Numbered from the stretch's first letter, positions 29,988 to 39,804 are shown. The stretch is DNA of 64,000 bases from Microvirga sp. (GCF_014699075.1 NZ_JACXAB010000001.1:248001-312000), one strand, 5' to 3'. Program-made: numbers and translations. The notes: generated by a model from the sequence alone, not told the origin.

Positions 29988-30956
29988 ATGAGCCTGACCC
30001 GCCGCCTTCTCCTCGCCGCCTCCGTCGCCACCAGCCTGACATTGCTCGCGAACGGCGCTATTGCGCAGCCTAAGGAAATCAAGATCGACTTCGCCACCTA
30101 TAACCCGGTGAGCCTCGTTCTCAAGGACAAGGGCTTCCTCGAGAAGGAGCTGGAGAAGGATGGCATCAAGGTGCGCTGGGTGCAGTCGCTCGGCTCGAAC
30201 AAAGCGCTTGAATTCCTCAATGCCGGCTCGATCGATTTCGGCTCCACGGCCGGTGCCGCGGCGCTCATCGGCAAGATCAACGGCAACCCGATCAAATCGA
30301 TCTATGTCTATTCCCGCCCTGAATGGACGGCGCTCGTGACCCGCAAGGATACGGGCATCAGCAAGGTCGAAGACCTGAAGGGCAAGCGCGTGGCGGTGAC
30401 CCGCGGCACCGATCCGCACATCTTCCTGGTACGCGCCCTGCAGGAGGCCAAGCTCACCGAGAAGGACGTGAAGCTCGTCCTGCTCCAGCATCCGGACGGA
30501 CGCACGGCGCTTGAGCGCGGCGACGTGGATGCCTGGGCCGGTCTCGACCCGCTGATGGCAGCAGCCGAAGTGGAAACCGGCGCTCAGCTGTTCTACCGCA
30601 ATGCCGGCGCCAACACCTGGGGCGTGCTCAACGTCTCGGAAGCTTTCGCCAAGGAGAACCCCGCTCTCGTGGAGCGCGTGCTCAAGGCCTATGAGGAAGC
30701 GCGCAAATATGCCCTGGCCAACAAGGACGAGCTGAAGAAGTCCCTGATCGCCTACACCAAGCTCGCAGAGCCGGTGATCGAGCGGCAGCTCGAGCGCACG
30801 GAGCTCACGCACTCCTCCATTGGTCAGCCTCAGGTCGACACCATCCTCGCCGCAGGACTCGCCCTGCAGCAGGCCGGCGTCATCACCCCGGAGACCAATG
30901 TGCGGGCCGCCGTCGACTCGCTAATCGACCGCCGCTTCGCCACCGCGTCGCGCTGA
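29988..30956 (+). CDS. ssuA: Aliphatic sulfonate-type ABC transporter, periplasmic binding protein
   Basis: 322 residues. Signal peptide MSLTRRLLLAASVATSLTLL to AIA. NMT1/SsuA-like fold: FATYNPVSLVLKDKGFLEKELEKDG, LNAGSIDFGSTAGAAALIGKINGNPIKSIYVYSRPEWTAL split over beta strands, and GKRVAVTRGTDPHIFL. It stops within the permease start (TGATG). ATG 29988 is used because the signal peptide begins there. Sulfonate or taurine import is the likeliest role, but no ssuD/tauD oxygenase is adjacent, so another organosulfur or nitrogen substrate is possible. Confidence 0.85.
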   Translation: MSLTRRLLLAASVATSLTLLANGAIAQPKEIKIDFATYNPVSLVLKDKGFLEKELEKDGIKVRWVQSLGSNKALEFLNAGSIDFGSTAGAAALIGKINGNPIKSIYVYSRPEWTALVTRKDTGISKVEDLKGKRVAVTRGTDPHIFLVRALQEAKLTEKDVKLVLLQHPDGRTALERGDVDAWAGLDPLMAAAEVETGAQLFYRNAGANTWGVLNVSEAFAKENPALVERVLKAYEEARKYALANKDELKKSLIAYTKLAEPVIERQLERTELTHSSIGQPQVDTILAAGLALQQAGVITPETNVRAAVDSLIDRRFATASR

Positions 30957-31834
30957 TGATTTCATCACGGGAGAGCGCCGTGACAGGCCAAGCCACAAGC
31001 CAAGCCTGGTCCTCCCATGAGGGTGCCGCCGCTCTCGCGGCCCCAACCTCCACCGAGAAGCGACGCGCCTTCGACTGGCGCCTCCTTCTCGGCTTTTTCT
31101 TGCCTGTCGCCATTGCGCTTCTCTGGGAGGCTGCGGTCACCCTCGGCCTCGCGGAAGGCCGCCTCGTGCCGCCGCCGAGCCGCATCATCGCCATGCTCTG
31201 GGGGCTCGCGCAAACGGGCGAGCTGTGGACCCATGCCTGGATGACGCTGTGGCGCGTTCTCGTCGGCTTCGTCATCGGCGCCTTGTCCGGCATCGTGCTC
31301 GGCGCTCTCTCAGGCTCCAGCCAGACCCTTCGGCAATTGCTCGACCCGACCCTGCAGGCCCTGCGGGCCATTCCGTCCATCGCCTGGGTGCCGCTGTTCA
31401 TTCTGTGGCTCGGCATCTTCGAGGCGTCGAAAGTGGCACTCATCGCGGTGGGCGTGTTCTTCCCGGTTTATCTCGGCATCGCGGGCGCGATCCTCTCCGT
31501 CGACCGCAAGCTCGTGGAAGTCGGACACGTGTTCCGCCTCTCGCGCGTCCAGCTTGCCCGCCGCATCCTGCTGCCGGCCGTTCTGCCGGAAGCCGTGATC
31601 GCGCTGCGCTCAGGCCTCGGACTCGGCTTCATGTTCGTGGTCGCAGCCGAGTTCATGGGCGCATCGGAAGGCCTCGGCTATCTGCTCGTCGACGGACAGC
31701 AGATGGGCAAGCCCGACCAGATCCTCGCAGCCATCATCGCCTTCGCGCTGCTCGGCAAGACGGCCGACAGCCTGCTGGTTGCCGCCACCAAGCCGCTTGT
31801 GCGCTGGCAGGACACGGTGCGGGAGAGGTTGTAA
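30956..31834 (+). CDS. ssuC: ABC transporter permease, SsuC/TauC type
   Basis: 292 residues, about six membrane helices of the BPD_transp_1 type. An N-terminal soluble tail of about 40 residues precedes the first helix (LLLGFFLPVAIALLWEAAV). The ATPase-contact EAA-like loop is VEVGHVFRLSRVQLARRILLPAVLPE. The ATG overlaps the binding-protein stop by one base. It is separated from the ATPase gene by a 144-bp palindromic repeat. Confidence 0.9.
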   Translation: MISSRESAVTGQATSQAWSSHEGAAALAAPTSTEKRRAFDWRLLLGFFLPVAIALLWEAAVTLGLAEGRLVPPPSRIIAMLWGLAQTGELWTHAWMTLWRVLVGFVIGALSGIVLGALSGSSQTLRQLLDPTLQALRAIPSIAWVPLFILWLGIFEASKVALIAVGVFFPVYLGIAGAILSVDRKLVEVGHVFRLSRVQLARRILLPAVLPEAVIALRSGLGLGFMFVVAAEFMGASEGLGYLLVDGQQMGKPDQILAAIIAFALLGKTADSLLVAATKPLVRWQDTVRERL

Positions 31835-31855
31835 TGATTGCCACCTGCTTCCCGC

Positions 31856-31999
31856 TGTCATTCCGGGGCGGCCATAGGCCGAGCCCGGAATCCATAAACG
31901 CTGACGCTGCAGAAGAAAGCGCAGCAGGACCCACTGCACCTAATCCTTTGATGTCGTGGTTATGGATTCCGGGCTCCGCTGCGCGGCCCCGGAATGACA
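31856..31999. repeat. R3 palindromic repeat inside the ABC transporter operon
   Basis: Ends TGTCATTCCGGGGCGGCC and GCGGCCCCGGAATGACA, inner CCCGGAATCCATAAAC and GGTTATGGATTCCGGG. The same family lies at 36262-36427 and in part at 38445-38633. It splits ssuC from ssuB and, as RNA, would form a long hairpin between two cistrons. Confidence 0.9.
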
Positions 32000-32045
32000 G
32001 TGCTTATATCGTTCGGGCAGAACATCTGCATAGAAGAGGCCCTTC

Positions 32046-32834
32046 ATGCTGAGCTTCGAGCACCTCGCCAAGACATACGCCGACGGCACGCGCGCGCTCT
32101 CCGATATCAATCTCACCGTGCACGAAGGCGAGATCGTCGCGCTGATCGGCGGCTCGGGCTGCGGCAAGACCACGTTGCTGCGCCTCATCGCCGGCCTCGA
32201 CCGGGAAAGCGCCGGCCGCATCCGCCTCGACGGCGAAGTGCTGTCCGGTCCGCACCCTGCCGTCGGGATCGTGTTCCAGGAGCCACGCCTGCTGCCGTGG
32301 CTGTCGGTTGCCGACAACATCGCCTTCGGCCTTGATGGATTTAGCACAGCCGAGAAGAAAGCGCGCGTGACGCATGCGCTCGAAAAAGTCGGTCTCGTCG
32401 AGCACGCCGGCCGCTGGCCGCGTGATCTTTCAGGTGGCCAGCAGCAGCGCGTGTCGATCGCCCGTGCCTTCGTGACCAACCCGAAGGTGCTGCTCCTCGA
32501 CGAGCCTTTCTCGGCCCTCGATGCCTTCACCCGCGCGAGCCTGCACGAGCATCTGCTCGGCCTGTGGGAGGAAACGCGCCCGACCGTAGTGCTCGTCACG
32601 CATGACGTGCAGGAGGCGGTCACGCTGGCCGACCGCGCCATCGTCATGCAGCCCAAGCCCGGCCGCATCTTCGACGAACTGCCGCTCACGCTTGCGCGTC
32701 CGCGCGACAGGACGGGGCTTCCCTTCGAGACTTCCGTGCGCCGCGTCTTGACGGCCCTCGACCATTCCCTCAAAGCTCCTCAACAGCAGCCCCAGCGCGA
32801 ACGCGACCGTCAGGCCGCCGCGTTGTGGTGGTAA
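32046..32834 (+). CDS. ssuB: ABC transporter ATP-binding protein, SsuB/TauB type
   Basis: 262 residues. Walker A GGSGCGKTT (35-43), Q loop in VFQEPRLLPWLSV, signature LSGGQQQR, Walker B LLLDEPFSALD and the H loop in VTHDVQEAV. The C terminus has a PGRI segment and an Arg/Gln-rich tail. It completes the importer with ssuA and ssuC despite the inserted R3 repeat between ssuC and ssuB. Confidence 0.93.
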   Translation: MLSFEHLAKTYADGTRALSDINLTVHEGEIVALIGGSGCGKTTLLRLIAGLDRESAGRIRLDGEVLSGPHPAVGIVFQEPRLLPWLSVADNIAFGLDGFSTAEKKARVTHALEKVGLVEHAGRWPRDLSGGQQQRVSIARAFVTNPKVLLLDEPFSALDAFTRASLHEHLLGLWEETRPTVVLVTHDVQEAVTLADRAIVMQPKPGRIFDELPLTLARPRDRTGLPFETSVRRVLTALDHSLKAPQQQPQRERDRQAAALWW

Positions 32835-32854
32835 CACAGCTCAAGGACACCATC

Positions 32855-33364
32855 ATGGATGTGACCGCCCTCCGCGCTCTCCAGGCGCCGTTGAAGGATC
32901 AGTACCGCAGCGACCCGAACTCCGCCGTCATCACCTTGAAGGCGCAAGGCACCCTCGACGACCAGCACATCGCCTGCAAGGTCGAGACCGGTCGCGCGCT
33001 CGCGGTTGCGGGCCTCCACCCGGCCACCGGGGGCTCCGGCGCGGAGCTGTGCTCCGGCGACATGCTGCTGGAGGCGCTCGTGGCCTGCGCGGGCGTGACG
33101 CTGAAAGCCGTGGCGACCGCGCTTGAAATCGACCTGCGCCACGGCGCCGTGAAGGCGGAAGGCGATCTCGATTTCCGCGGCACGCTCGGCGTCGACAAGG
33201 CCGCGCCCGTGGGCTTCAAGAACATCCGCCTCTCCTTCGAGGTCGACACGGATGCGCCGCAGGAGAAGATCGACCAACTGCTCAAGCTCACCGAGCGTTA
33301 TTGCGTGGTGTTCCAGAGCCTCAACAACAAACCCGAGTTGAGCGCGACGCTGACGCGCAAATAA
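32855..33364 (+). CDS. OsmC-family protein
   Basis: 169 residues. OsmC-type alpha/beta fold with the two reactive cysteines of the family: one in LEALVACAGVTLK and one in LTERYCVVFQSL. Thiol-dependent peroxide reduction is known for OsmC/Ohr proteins; this one is of the OsmC-like (YhfA) branch. ATG 32855 has AAGGA eight bases upstream; GTG 32825 inside ssuB has no ribosome site. It follows the sulfonate ABC genes directly, which suggests a link to sulfur metabolism or thiol stress (inference). Confidence 0.85.
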   Translation: MDVTALRALQAPLKDQYRSDPNSAVITLKAQGTLDDQHIACKVETGRALAVAGLHPATGGSGAELCSGDMLLEALVACAGVTLKAVATALEIDLRHGAVKAEGDLDFRGTLGVDKAAPVGFKNIRLSFEVDTDAPQEKIDQLLKLTERYCVVFQSLNNKPELSATLTRK

Positions 33365-33382
33365 GCTTTCCACTCCCACTGC

Positions 33383-33486
33383 CCTCATCCTGAGGAGGTC
33401 GCGCAGCGGCCGTCTCGAAGGAGGCTCCAGTGCTCTCTGGATGATCCTTCGAGACGCAGCCTCACGGCTGCTCCTCAGGATGAGGT
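33383..33486. repeat. R1 palindromic intergenic repeat, copy 4
   Basis: CCCTCATCCTGAGGAGGTCG to CTGCTCCTCAGGATGAGGT, with GTCTCGAAGGA / TCCTTCGAGAC inside. Between convergent osmC and the LpoA-like gene. Confidence 0.9.
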
Positions 33487-33505
33487 TGAGTCTTTTGAAA
33501 TAGTG

Positions 33506-34789
33506 TCAGTTCCCCGCCACCAGCGTCCGCGGCGCGCCGCTGATCGCAACGGCAGTGCCGTTCCTGATCTCCTGCACGGTGAGCGCACGGGCATTGGTGC
33601 CGTCAGGGTTGAAACGGAACACGCCGTCGGCGCCGGCAAAGCCCGCCGGATTGGTCAGCATCGCGTCACTGAACGCTTGAGCGCCCTGCATGCGCGCGAG
33701 CGCCGCCGCCAGGGTGACGGCGTCGTAGGAGAGCGTCGCAAGGCGGATCGGGTCGGCGTTGAAGCGTGCCCGGTAGCGCTCGGCGAAGGCCTCGAAGCCG
33801 CGATTGTCGGGTGCAGCGAACCAGCCGCCCTGCAGGGCGGGCAGTGCAAAGATGCGGGGCTCGTTCCAAACGCCGGTACCGAGCGGCTTCACCCGTGCGG
33901 GATCGAAGCCCGCCATCTGCAGCGCCTGAGCAACCGCCGGCAGGCCGTCACCGTTATCGGGAATGAACAGAGCATCCGCCTGCGGAGCGGCTCCGCCGAT
34001 CACACGGGACAGGCGCTGCACACCCACCTGCGGCTGACCGGCTGGGTAATATTCGAGCGCGGCGATGCGCAGACCCTGCCGGGCCGCAGCCTGCTGCAGC
34101 CGCGCCTCGGCCACCCGGCCGTACTGCGTTTCCGGGATCAGAGCCGCGATGGAACGGCGGCCTTGGGCAGCCGCAAAGGCGACGATGCGGTCGACCTCCT
34201 CCTGCACAAGGAAGCTCAGAAGATAGACGCCACGGGTGGCGACGCTCGCATCCGACGAGAAGCCGATGACGGATTTGCCCCGCTCGCGCGCCACCTGGGC
34301 GGCGGCCTGGACGGAGCCCGAAAAGACCGGGCCGATGATGAGTTCGGCCCCTTCCGCGAGCGCCTGCTGCGCGGCGGTTCGCGCGCCCTCGGGCGTGCCG
34401 CTGTCGTCCTTCACGAGGAGCGTGATGTCCTGACCTTGAAATTCGCTCACCGCCATCTCGGCGGCATTGCGCATGCTCTGGGCTACGCCGCTTCCCTGGC
34501 CGGCAGCGCTCATGGGCAGGATCAAGGCGACTTTGACGGGGCCGGTGCCGATGGTGGTGGAGCCGAGAGGCTGCCCCGCCGCAAGAGCCTGCATCGGGAG
34601 AGCGGGCGGCGTCACCCCGGCCGCATAGGACGGCTCGACGGGAGCAGCCTGAGGCCGGCTGACCTTGCGGGATGACACACGGCTCTCTGTGCCCATACAC
34701 CCTGCTAGGCCCAGTGACGCGGCCAGGACAAAAGCCCAGGCCACACGACCCGGAAAGCTCCGAGCCCGACCACACGACACGTGTGCCAT
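33506..34789 (-). CDS. Penicillin-binding protein activator-like lipoprotein (periplasmic binding protein fold)
   Basis: 427 residues. Lipobox LAGC with lipid Cys31, then a proline-rich linker and a type I periplasmic-binding (Peripla_BP_6) domain: VKVALILPMSAAGQGSGVAQSMRNAAEMAV, LLVKDDSGTPEGARTAAQQAL, GAELIIGPVFSG. Divergent from rsmI-yraN, the gene pair that neighbours lpoA in many proteobacteria, which supports the LpoA-like call. ATG 34789 follows a GGGGGTGGAG. Whether it really activates PBP1a is not shown for this lineage. Confidence 0.85.
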   Translation of the reverse strand: MAHVSCGRARSFPGRVAWAFVLAASLGLAGCMGTESRVSSRKVSRPQAAPVEPSYAAGVTPPALPMQALAAGQPLGSTTIGTGPVKVALILPMSAAGQGSGVAQSMRNAAEMAVSEFQGQDITLLVKDDSGTPEGARTAAQQALAEGAELIIGPVFSGSVQAAAQVARERGKSVIGFSSDASVATRGVYLLSFLVQEEVDRIVAFAAAQGRRSIAALIPETQYGRVAEARLQQAAARQGLRIAALEYYPAGQPQVGVQRLSRVIGGAAPQADALFIPDNGDGLPAVAQALQMAGFDPARVKPLGTGVWNEPRIFALPALQGGWFAAPDNRGFEAFAERYRARFNADPIRLATLSYDAVTLAAALARMQGAQAFSDAMLTNPAGFAGADGVFRFNPDGTNARALTVQEIRNGTAVAISGAPRTLVAGN

Positions 34790-34929
34790 CTCCACCCCCT
34801 TTGGAAACAGCCCTTGTTATTGGAACGTACCGTGGCACAGAAAAGTAAACATTGTTTCTCACAGACCATGCGAAGGCCTGACAACCCGGCTTTCGCGAAG
34901 GCGCCCCTTCATGCGAGAGTGCCGATCCC

Positions 34930-35868
34930 ATGACTCAGAGAATCGACAATCGAACGAAGCGGCGCGAGCCCAATGAGCGGATCGCCACCTTCACCGCCTT
35001 CGGCCTCGCGGCCGAGGCCAAGCCCCTCTCGCCCGGCCTCTATGTGGTCGCGACCCCCATCGGCAACCTGCAGGACGTGTCCTTCCGCGCGCTCAGCGTG
35101 CTGGCGGCAGCGGACGCTGTCCTGGCCGAGGACACGCGGGTGACGAAGACCCTGCTCGCGCACTACGGCATCACCACCCCGCTGGTGGCCTATCATGAGC
35201 ATTCCAACGAGGCCGTGCGCGAACGCATGGTCCACCGCATCCGCGAGGGACAGGCGCTCGCCCTGGTTTCCGATGCCGGTACGCCATTGGTGTCGGATCC
35301 CGGCTACAAGCTCGTGCAGGCAGCCATCGAGGAGGGGCTTCCGGTCACCCCAATCCCCGGCCCGTCCGCCGTGCTCACCGCGCTCGTGGCCTCGGGTCTG
35401 CCCACGGACCGGTTCTTCTTCGAGGGCTTCCTGCCCTCGAAGAGCGGCGCGCGCCGCACGAGGCTGGCCGAGATCGGCACCATTCCCGGCACGCTCATGC
35501 TCTTCGAGGGTCCGCACCGCCTGCCCGAGATGCTGGCGGACGCCGCCGAGGTGCTGGGCGAGCGGCAGGCCGTGGTGGCGCGCGAACTCACCAAGATGTT
35601 CGAGACGATCCGGCGCGGCACACTCCCGGAGCTTGCCCGGCAATTCGCCGAGGAAGGCCCGCCCAAGGGCGAGATCGTGGTGCTGATCGGCGAAGCCACC
35701 AAGGCCATGCATGCGGCGGAAGCCGATGCGGCCCTCGACGAAAAACTCGAAGCGGCCTTGAAGAACCACTCGATCAAGGACGCGGCGGCCCTCGTTGCCG
35801 CGGAACTCGATCTGCCCAAGCGGGAGATCTATGCCCGCGCCCTGGTGCTCGCCAAGAAGAGCGAATGA
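34930..35868 (+). CDS. rsmI: 16S rRNA (cytidine1402-2'-O)-methyltransferase
   Basis: 312 residues. Tetrapyrrole-methylase fold: [52 protein letters not shown] and [12 protein letters not shown] are the RsmI signatures. Methylates ribose of C1402 in the decoding centre. Overlaps yraN by four bases. Confidence 0.96.
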   Translation: MTQRIDNRTKRREPNERIATFTAFGLAAEAKPLSPGLYVVATPIGNLQDVSFRALSVLAAADAVLAEDTRVTKTLLAHYGITTPLVAYHEHSNEAVRERMVHRIREGQALALVSDAGTPLVSDPGYKLVQAAIEEGLPVTPIPGPSAVLTALVASGLPTDRFFFEGFLPSKSGARRTRLAEIGTIPGTLMLFEGPHRLPEMLADAAEVLGERQAVVARELTKMFETIRRGTLPELARQFAEEGPPKGEIVVLIGEATKAMHAAEADAALDEKLEAALKNHSIKDAAALVAAELDLPKREIYARALVLAKKSE

Positions 35869-36242
35869 AGAGCGCGCTCGATCGTCGCCAAGCAACCTTT
35901 CTGCGCGGCCACCGCGCGGAATGGATCGCACTGCTGTTCCTGATCTCAAAGGGCTATCGACCCCTCGCGCGCCGCTATGCAGCATCCGGCGGCGAGATCG
36001 ACCTCATCGTCATGCGCGGCGACACTATCGCGTTCGTCGAGGTGAAGGCGCGTGCACTCATGGACGATGCGCTCTCCGCCATCACGGGGCGCAAGCGCCA
36101 GCGCTTTTCGCGCGCGGTGCGGGCATGGCTGTCACGGAATGAATGGGCGGCGGACAAGACGTGGCGCGCAGATGCCGTGTTCATCGCGCCAAAGAAATGG
36201 CCGCAGCACATCGTGAGCGCGTTCGAGTTGGAGATGCAGTAA
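35865..36242 (+). CDS. yraN: YraN family (UPF0102) nuclease-fold protein
   Basis: 125 residues. Restriction-endonuclease-like core with [22 protein letters not shown] giving the Glu...Asp...Glu-x-Lys acidic set, plus an AEW N-terminal helix. The family has a nuclease-like fold but no agreed function; it is often beside rsmI, as here, with a four-base ATGA overlap. Confidence 0.9.
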   Translation: MKSALDRRQATFLRGHRAEWIALLFLISKGYRPLARRYAASGGEIDLIVMRGDTIAFVEVKARALMDDALSAITGRKRQRFSRAVRAWLSRNEWAADKTWRADAVFIAPKKWPQHIVSAFELEMQ

Positions 36243-36261
36243 ACAATACCAGCTCTATCAC

Positions 36262-36427
36262 TGTCTTTCCGGGGCGGCCGGAGGACGAGCCCGGAATCCA
36301 TAAACACGACGCATCAAGCAAGGGCGACCAGCGTCGCGCCTCTTCCTGCATTGTCACCGGTTATGGATTTCCACGCCTATGGCGCGGCCCTTCGGGTCGG
36401 GCTCCGCTGCGCGGCCCCGGAATGACA
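36262..36427. repeat. R3 palindromic repeat, second long copy
   Basis: TGTCTTTCCGGGGCGGCC at the left end and GCGCGGCCCCGGAATGACA at the right; inner GCCCGGAATCCATAAAC and TTATGGATTTCC. The right side has an extra CGGCCCTTCGGGTCG hairpin. Between convergent yraN and the lipid kinase. Confidence 0.9.
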
Positions 36428-36446
36428 GCGGAGACGAAGTGAGAAC

Positions 36447-37331
36447 CTACGTGATGGCCTTCTTCGGCGCGAACACCGTCACGGCCGAAGGGCGGATCGA
36501 GAAGTGGGCCGGGGTCTGCGTGACGATCTCGCCATCGGCGTTGACGGGCTTGGGCTTGCGCGTGCGGATGTCGAATTCCTTGGCGCGCACCGCCCGCACC
36601 TCGTTCCAGGCGCCATGCCGGCCGTGCCGGAACGAACGGGCCATGAGGGCGAGCTTCCAGGCGCGATCAAGCTCGAGGCTGTAGAGATCGAGGTGGTGGT
36701 CGTCGATGGTGGCATCCTGCTCGACCGCATTGCCGCCGCCATAGAAGCGGCCATTGCCCACGGCGACCTGGAGCGTGCGCACGCGCGCCGCCTCGTTCTC
36801 GCTGTAGATCGTCGCCCGGAACGGCTTTGCGTGCATCAGAACGTTCAGGGCCACCATGGCGTAGCCGAGTCGTCCCCAGCGGCGCTTAATGTCGCGCGTC
36901 AGCTGCTGGGCGAGTTCCGCCGAGAGCCCGATGCTCGCCACGTTGAAAAAGGGCTCGCCATTGACGATGCCGAGATCGATCTTGCGGGTGTGGCCGTCGG
37001 CGATCACCTGGGCGGCAGCGTCGAGGTCTGTGGGGATTTCGAGGGTGCGGGCGAGGTCGTTGGCTGTGCCCAGCGGCAGGATGCCGAGCGGCAGGCCTGT
37101 CTCGATCACCCCGAAGGCTGCTGCGTTGAGCGTGCCGTCTCCCCCGCCGACCACGGCGCAATCCACATCTTTCGCATGCTTGACGATGAGGGGCGACAGG
37201 TCCTCCCGGCGGCCGCAATCCACGTGAACCGGCTCGATTCCATGGTCCTTCAGACGCTCGACGGCCATGTCGCGCTGGGCGGCACCGCTGCGGCTCTTGG
37301 CATTGACGATCAGAAGGGCACGGCGGGGCAT
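36447..37331 (-). CDS. Diacylglycerol/lipid kinase family protein (YegS-like)
   Basis: 294 residues. DAGK catalytic domain: LLIVNAKSRSGAAQ, the nucleotide motif VVGGGDGTLNAAAFG, and GILPLGTANDLARTLEIP. The C-terminal half has the VGNGRFYGGGN and DDHHLDLYSL segments of the YegS/sphingosine-kinase-like group. Phosphorylates a lipid; the exact substrate is not readable. Divergent from gshB. Confidence 0.9.
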   Translation of the reverse strand: MPRRALLIVNAKSRSGAAQRDMAVERLKDHGIEPVHVDCGRREDLSPLIVKHAKDVDCAVVGGGDGTLNAAAFGVIETGLPLGILPLGTANDLARTLEIPTDLDAAAQVIADGHTRKIDLGIVNGEPFFNVASIGLSAELAQQLTRDIKRRWGRLGYAMVALNVLMHAKPFRATIYSENEAARVRTLQVAVGNGRFYGGGNAVEQDATIDDHHLDLYSLELDRAWKLALMARSFRHGRHGAWNEVRAVRAKEFDIRTRKPKPVNADGEIVTQTPAHFSIRPSAVTVFAPKKAIT

Positions 37332-37493
37332 AGACTCTCACATGGAAAAGCTTGAAGCGACCGGCAAGGGGCGGTCCCCAAGCGGGGCCGTTGGATAACC
37401 CGCATCCCCGGCTTTCGTTCAGGCCATGCGGGATGAACGGTTGCCATACCACAGTTTAGGCCCAATAACCCTGCTTCCCAGGAGGCCCGACTC

Positions 37494-38438
37494 ATGACCC
37501 TCACCGTTGCGTTCCAGATGGATCACATCCGCAGCCTCAAGATTGCGGGTGATACCGGCTTCGCGCTGCTGCTCGAAGCCCAACGGCGGGGTCACCGGGT
37601 TCTGCATTACACGCCCGACCGCCTGTCCCTGCGTGACGGTGCCGTGATCGCCATGGCCGAGACCGTCGAAGCCCGCGACGTGGAGGGCGACCACTTCACC
37701 CTTGGAACGCCCGAGCGGGTCGATCTCTCCACCGTCGATGCGGTGCTCATGCGCCAGGACCCACCCTTTGACCTCGCCTACATCACCGCCACCCATTTCC
37801 TGGAGCGCATCCACCCCAAGACCGTGGTGGTCAACGATCCGACCCATGTGCGCAATGCGCCGGAAAAGATCTTCGTCACCCACTTCCCGCACCTGATGCC
37901 GCCGACGCTGATTTCCCGCGACAAACAGGAGATCGAGGAGTTTCGCCGCGAGCATGGCGACGTGGTGATGAAGCCGCTCTACGGCCACGGGGGTGCCAGC
38001 GTGTTCAAGGTCGGGCGGGAGGATCCCAATTTCGGCTCGCTCTATGACCTCTTCGCCAACCTGTTCCGCGAGCCGTGGGTGATCCAGCGCTTCCTGCCCA
38101 AGATCACGGAAGGCGACAAGCGGATCATCCTCATCGACGGCGAGGCAGCAGGTGCCATCAATCGGGTGCCGGCGGCCAACGACATCCGGTCCAACATGGT
38201 GCGCGGCGGGGCGGCAAAGCCCACGGATCTGACGCCCCGCGAGCGCGAGATCTGCGAGACCATCGGCCCCGATCTCAAGCGCATGGGCCTGATCCTCGTG
38301 GGCATCGACGTGATCGACGGCAATCTCACCGAAATCAACGTGACGGCCCCCACCGGCATCCGCGCCATCAAGCGCCTCGGCGGGCCGGATCTCGCGGTGA
38401 CGGTGTGGGATGTGATCGAGTCGAAGGTGAAGCGGTAA
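37494..38438 (+). CDS. gshB: Glutathione synthetase
   Basis: Second step of glutathione synthesis. 314 residues, ATP-grasp. Begins [46 protein letters not shown]-grasp [35 protein letters not shown]; end region [13 protein letters not shown]. In many Rhizobiales it lies just after rsmI-yraN; here a lipid kinase stands between on the other strand. Confidence 0.98.
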   Translation: MTLTVAFQMDHIRSLKIAGDTGFALLLEAQRRGHRVLHYTPDRLSLRDGAVIAMAETVEARDVEGDHFTLGTPERVDLSTVDAVLMRQDPPFDLAYITATHFLERIHPKTVVVNDPTHVRNAPEKIFVTHFPHLMPPTLISRDKQEIEEFRREHGDVVMKPLYGHGGASVFKVGREDPNFGSLYDLFANLFREPWVIQRFLPKITEGDKRIILIDGEAAGAINRVPAANDIRSNMVRGGAAKPTDLTPREREICETIGPDLKRMGLILVGIDVIDGNLTEINVTAPTGIRAIKRLGGPDLAVTVWDVIESKVKR

Positions 38439-38444
38439 CCGAGG

Positions 38445-38633
38445 CGTCATCCCGGACGCCGCAGGCGATCCGGGATCGCAGGACCGGTGATCTCTGGAAC
38501 CTCAACATTGTCATCCCCGCGAAGGCGGGGATCCATAACCACGACGTTTTCAAAGAGGTCGATCAGCGTTGCGCGTTCTTGCGCACCGTCAGCGTTTATG
38601 GATTCCGGGCTCGCCTGCGGCGCCCCGGAATGA
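38445..38633. repeat. Composite R3-type palindromic repeat
   Basis: Starts CGTCATCCCGGACGCCGCAGG, contains a second unit ATTGTCATCCCCGCGAAGGC with its own CGGGGATCCATAACC, and ends TTATGGATTCCGGGCTC to CGCCCCGGAATGACA. It looks like R3 units placed one within another. Between convergent gshB and hemW. Confidence 0.8.
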
Positions 38634-38643
38634 CAGTGGGTTC

Positions 38644-39804
38644 TCAAGCCGCCAGCTCCGCAATGACCGCATTGAGCACCGGGAAACCCTTCGGCGTCAC
38701 CGCGAGGCGTGCACCATCCACCTGGATCAGGCCTTCCTCTCTGAGGATCCGCACGCCGCGTTGATTGAGCGTCTTGCCCGTGAACGCCTCGAAGCGGCGC
38801 GGGTCGACGCCTTCCTTGAGGCGAAGACCCATGAGCAGGAACTCGTCCCCCTCGGCCTCGGAGGTCAGAACCTCCTCGTCGATGACGCCATGGCCCTCGC
38901 GCTCGACCCGTTCCAGCCAGGTCTCAGGATGCTTCTCCGTCGCGGTGGCGAGCCGCGCGTTGCCTGTCACCAGACGCCCATGGGCGCCGGGGCCGATGCC
39001 GGCATATTCGCCGTAGCGCCAGTAGAGCAGGTTGTGCTGCGATTCCGCGCCGGGCCTCGCATGGTTCGAGATCTCGTAGGCCGGAAGACCGTGCTTCTCG
39101 CAGGTTTCCTGCGTGATGTCGTAGAGCGCGCGGCCGGTCTCCTCGTCCGGCACCGTGATTTTTCCCGCATCGTAGAGGCGCTGAAACCAGGTGCCCGGCT
39201 CGATGGTGAGCTGATAGAGCGACAGGTGCTCGACGGCATGGCTGATCGCCTGCTCCAGCTCCGCGCCCCAGCTCTCTGGCGTCTGGCCCGGACGGGCATA
39301 GATCAGGTCGAAGGAGTAGCGCTCGAAGATGGAGGCGGCGATCTTCACCGCACCGAGCGCCTCGTCGACGGAATGCATGCGTCCCAAGCGCTTGAGATCG
39401 GGATCGTTGAGCGCCTGCACGCCGAGCGACACCCGGTTGATTCCGGCACCGCGATAGCCGCGGAAGCGCTCGGCCTCGACGCTGGTGGGATTGGCCTCCA
39501 GCGTGACCTCAGCCTTCGGGTCGATGCCCCAGGCGCCGCCGATGGCATCGAGAATGGCACCTACGGTCTGCGGCTTCATCAGGGAGGGCGTGCCGCCGCC
39601 GAAGAATACGCTCGTGACGGTGCGCCCCGGAATGCGCGCCGCCGTGTGGGCGATCTCGCGCTTGAACGCCGCCAGAAACCGCTCCTGATCCACCGGCTGG
39701 TGGCGGACATGGCTGTTGAAGTCGCAATAGGGGCACTTGGAGGCGCAGAAGGGCCAATGGACATAAACGCCAAAGCCCACGTCGCGCGTCGGGTGATCGA
39801 TCAT
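38644..39804 (-). CDS. hemW: Radical SAM heme chaperone HemW
   Basis: 386 residues. Radical-SAM cluster C20-x3-C24-x2-C27 in WPFCASKCPYCDF. FFGGGTPSLM and EANPTSVEAERFRGYRGAGINRVSLGVQ follow the HemN-like family. No fourth nearby Cys as in true HemN (Cx3Cx2CxC), and the C-terminal part is the short HemW type, so a heme chaperone/insertase is more likely than coproporphyrinogen dehydrogenase. In relatives it follows rdgB-rph. Confidence 0.93.
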   Translation of the reverse strand: MIDHPTRDVGFGVYVHWPFCASKCPYCDFNSHVRHQPVDQERFLAAFKREIAHTAARIPGRTVTSVFFGGGTPSLMKPQTVGAILDAIGGAWGIDPKAEVTLEANPTSVEAERFRGYRGAGINRVSLGVQALNDPDLKRLGRMHSVDEALGAVKIAASIFERYSFDLIYARPGQTPESWGAELEQAISHAVEHLSLYQLTIEPGTWFQRLYDAGKITVPDEETGRALYDITQETCEKHGLPAYEISNHARPGAESQHNLLYWRYGEYAGIGPGAHGRLVTGNARLATATEKHPETWLERVEREGHGVIDEEVLTSEAEGDEFLLMGLRLKEGVDPRRFEAFTGKTLNQRGVRILREEGLIQVDGARLAVTPKGFPVLNAVIAELAA

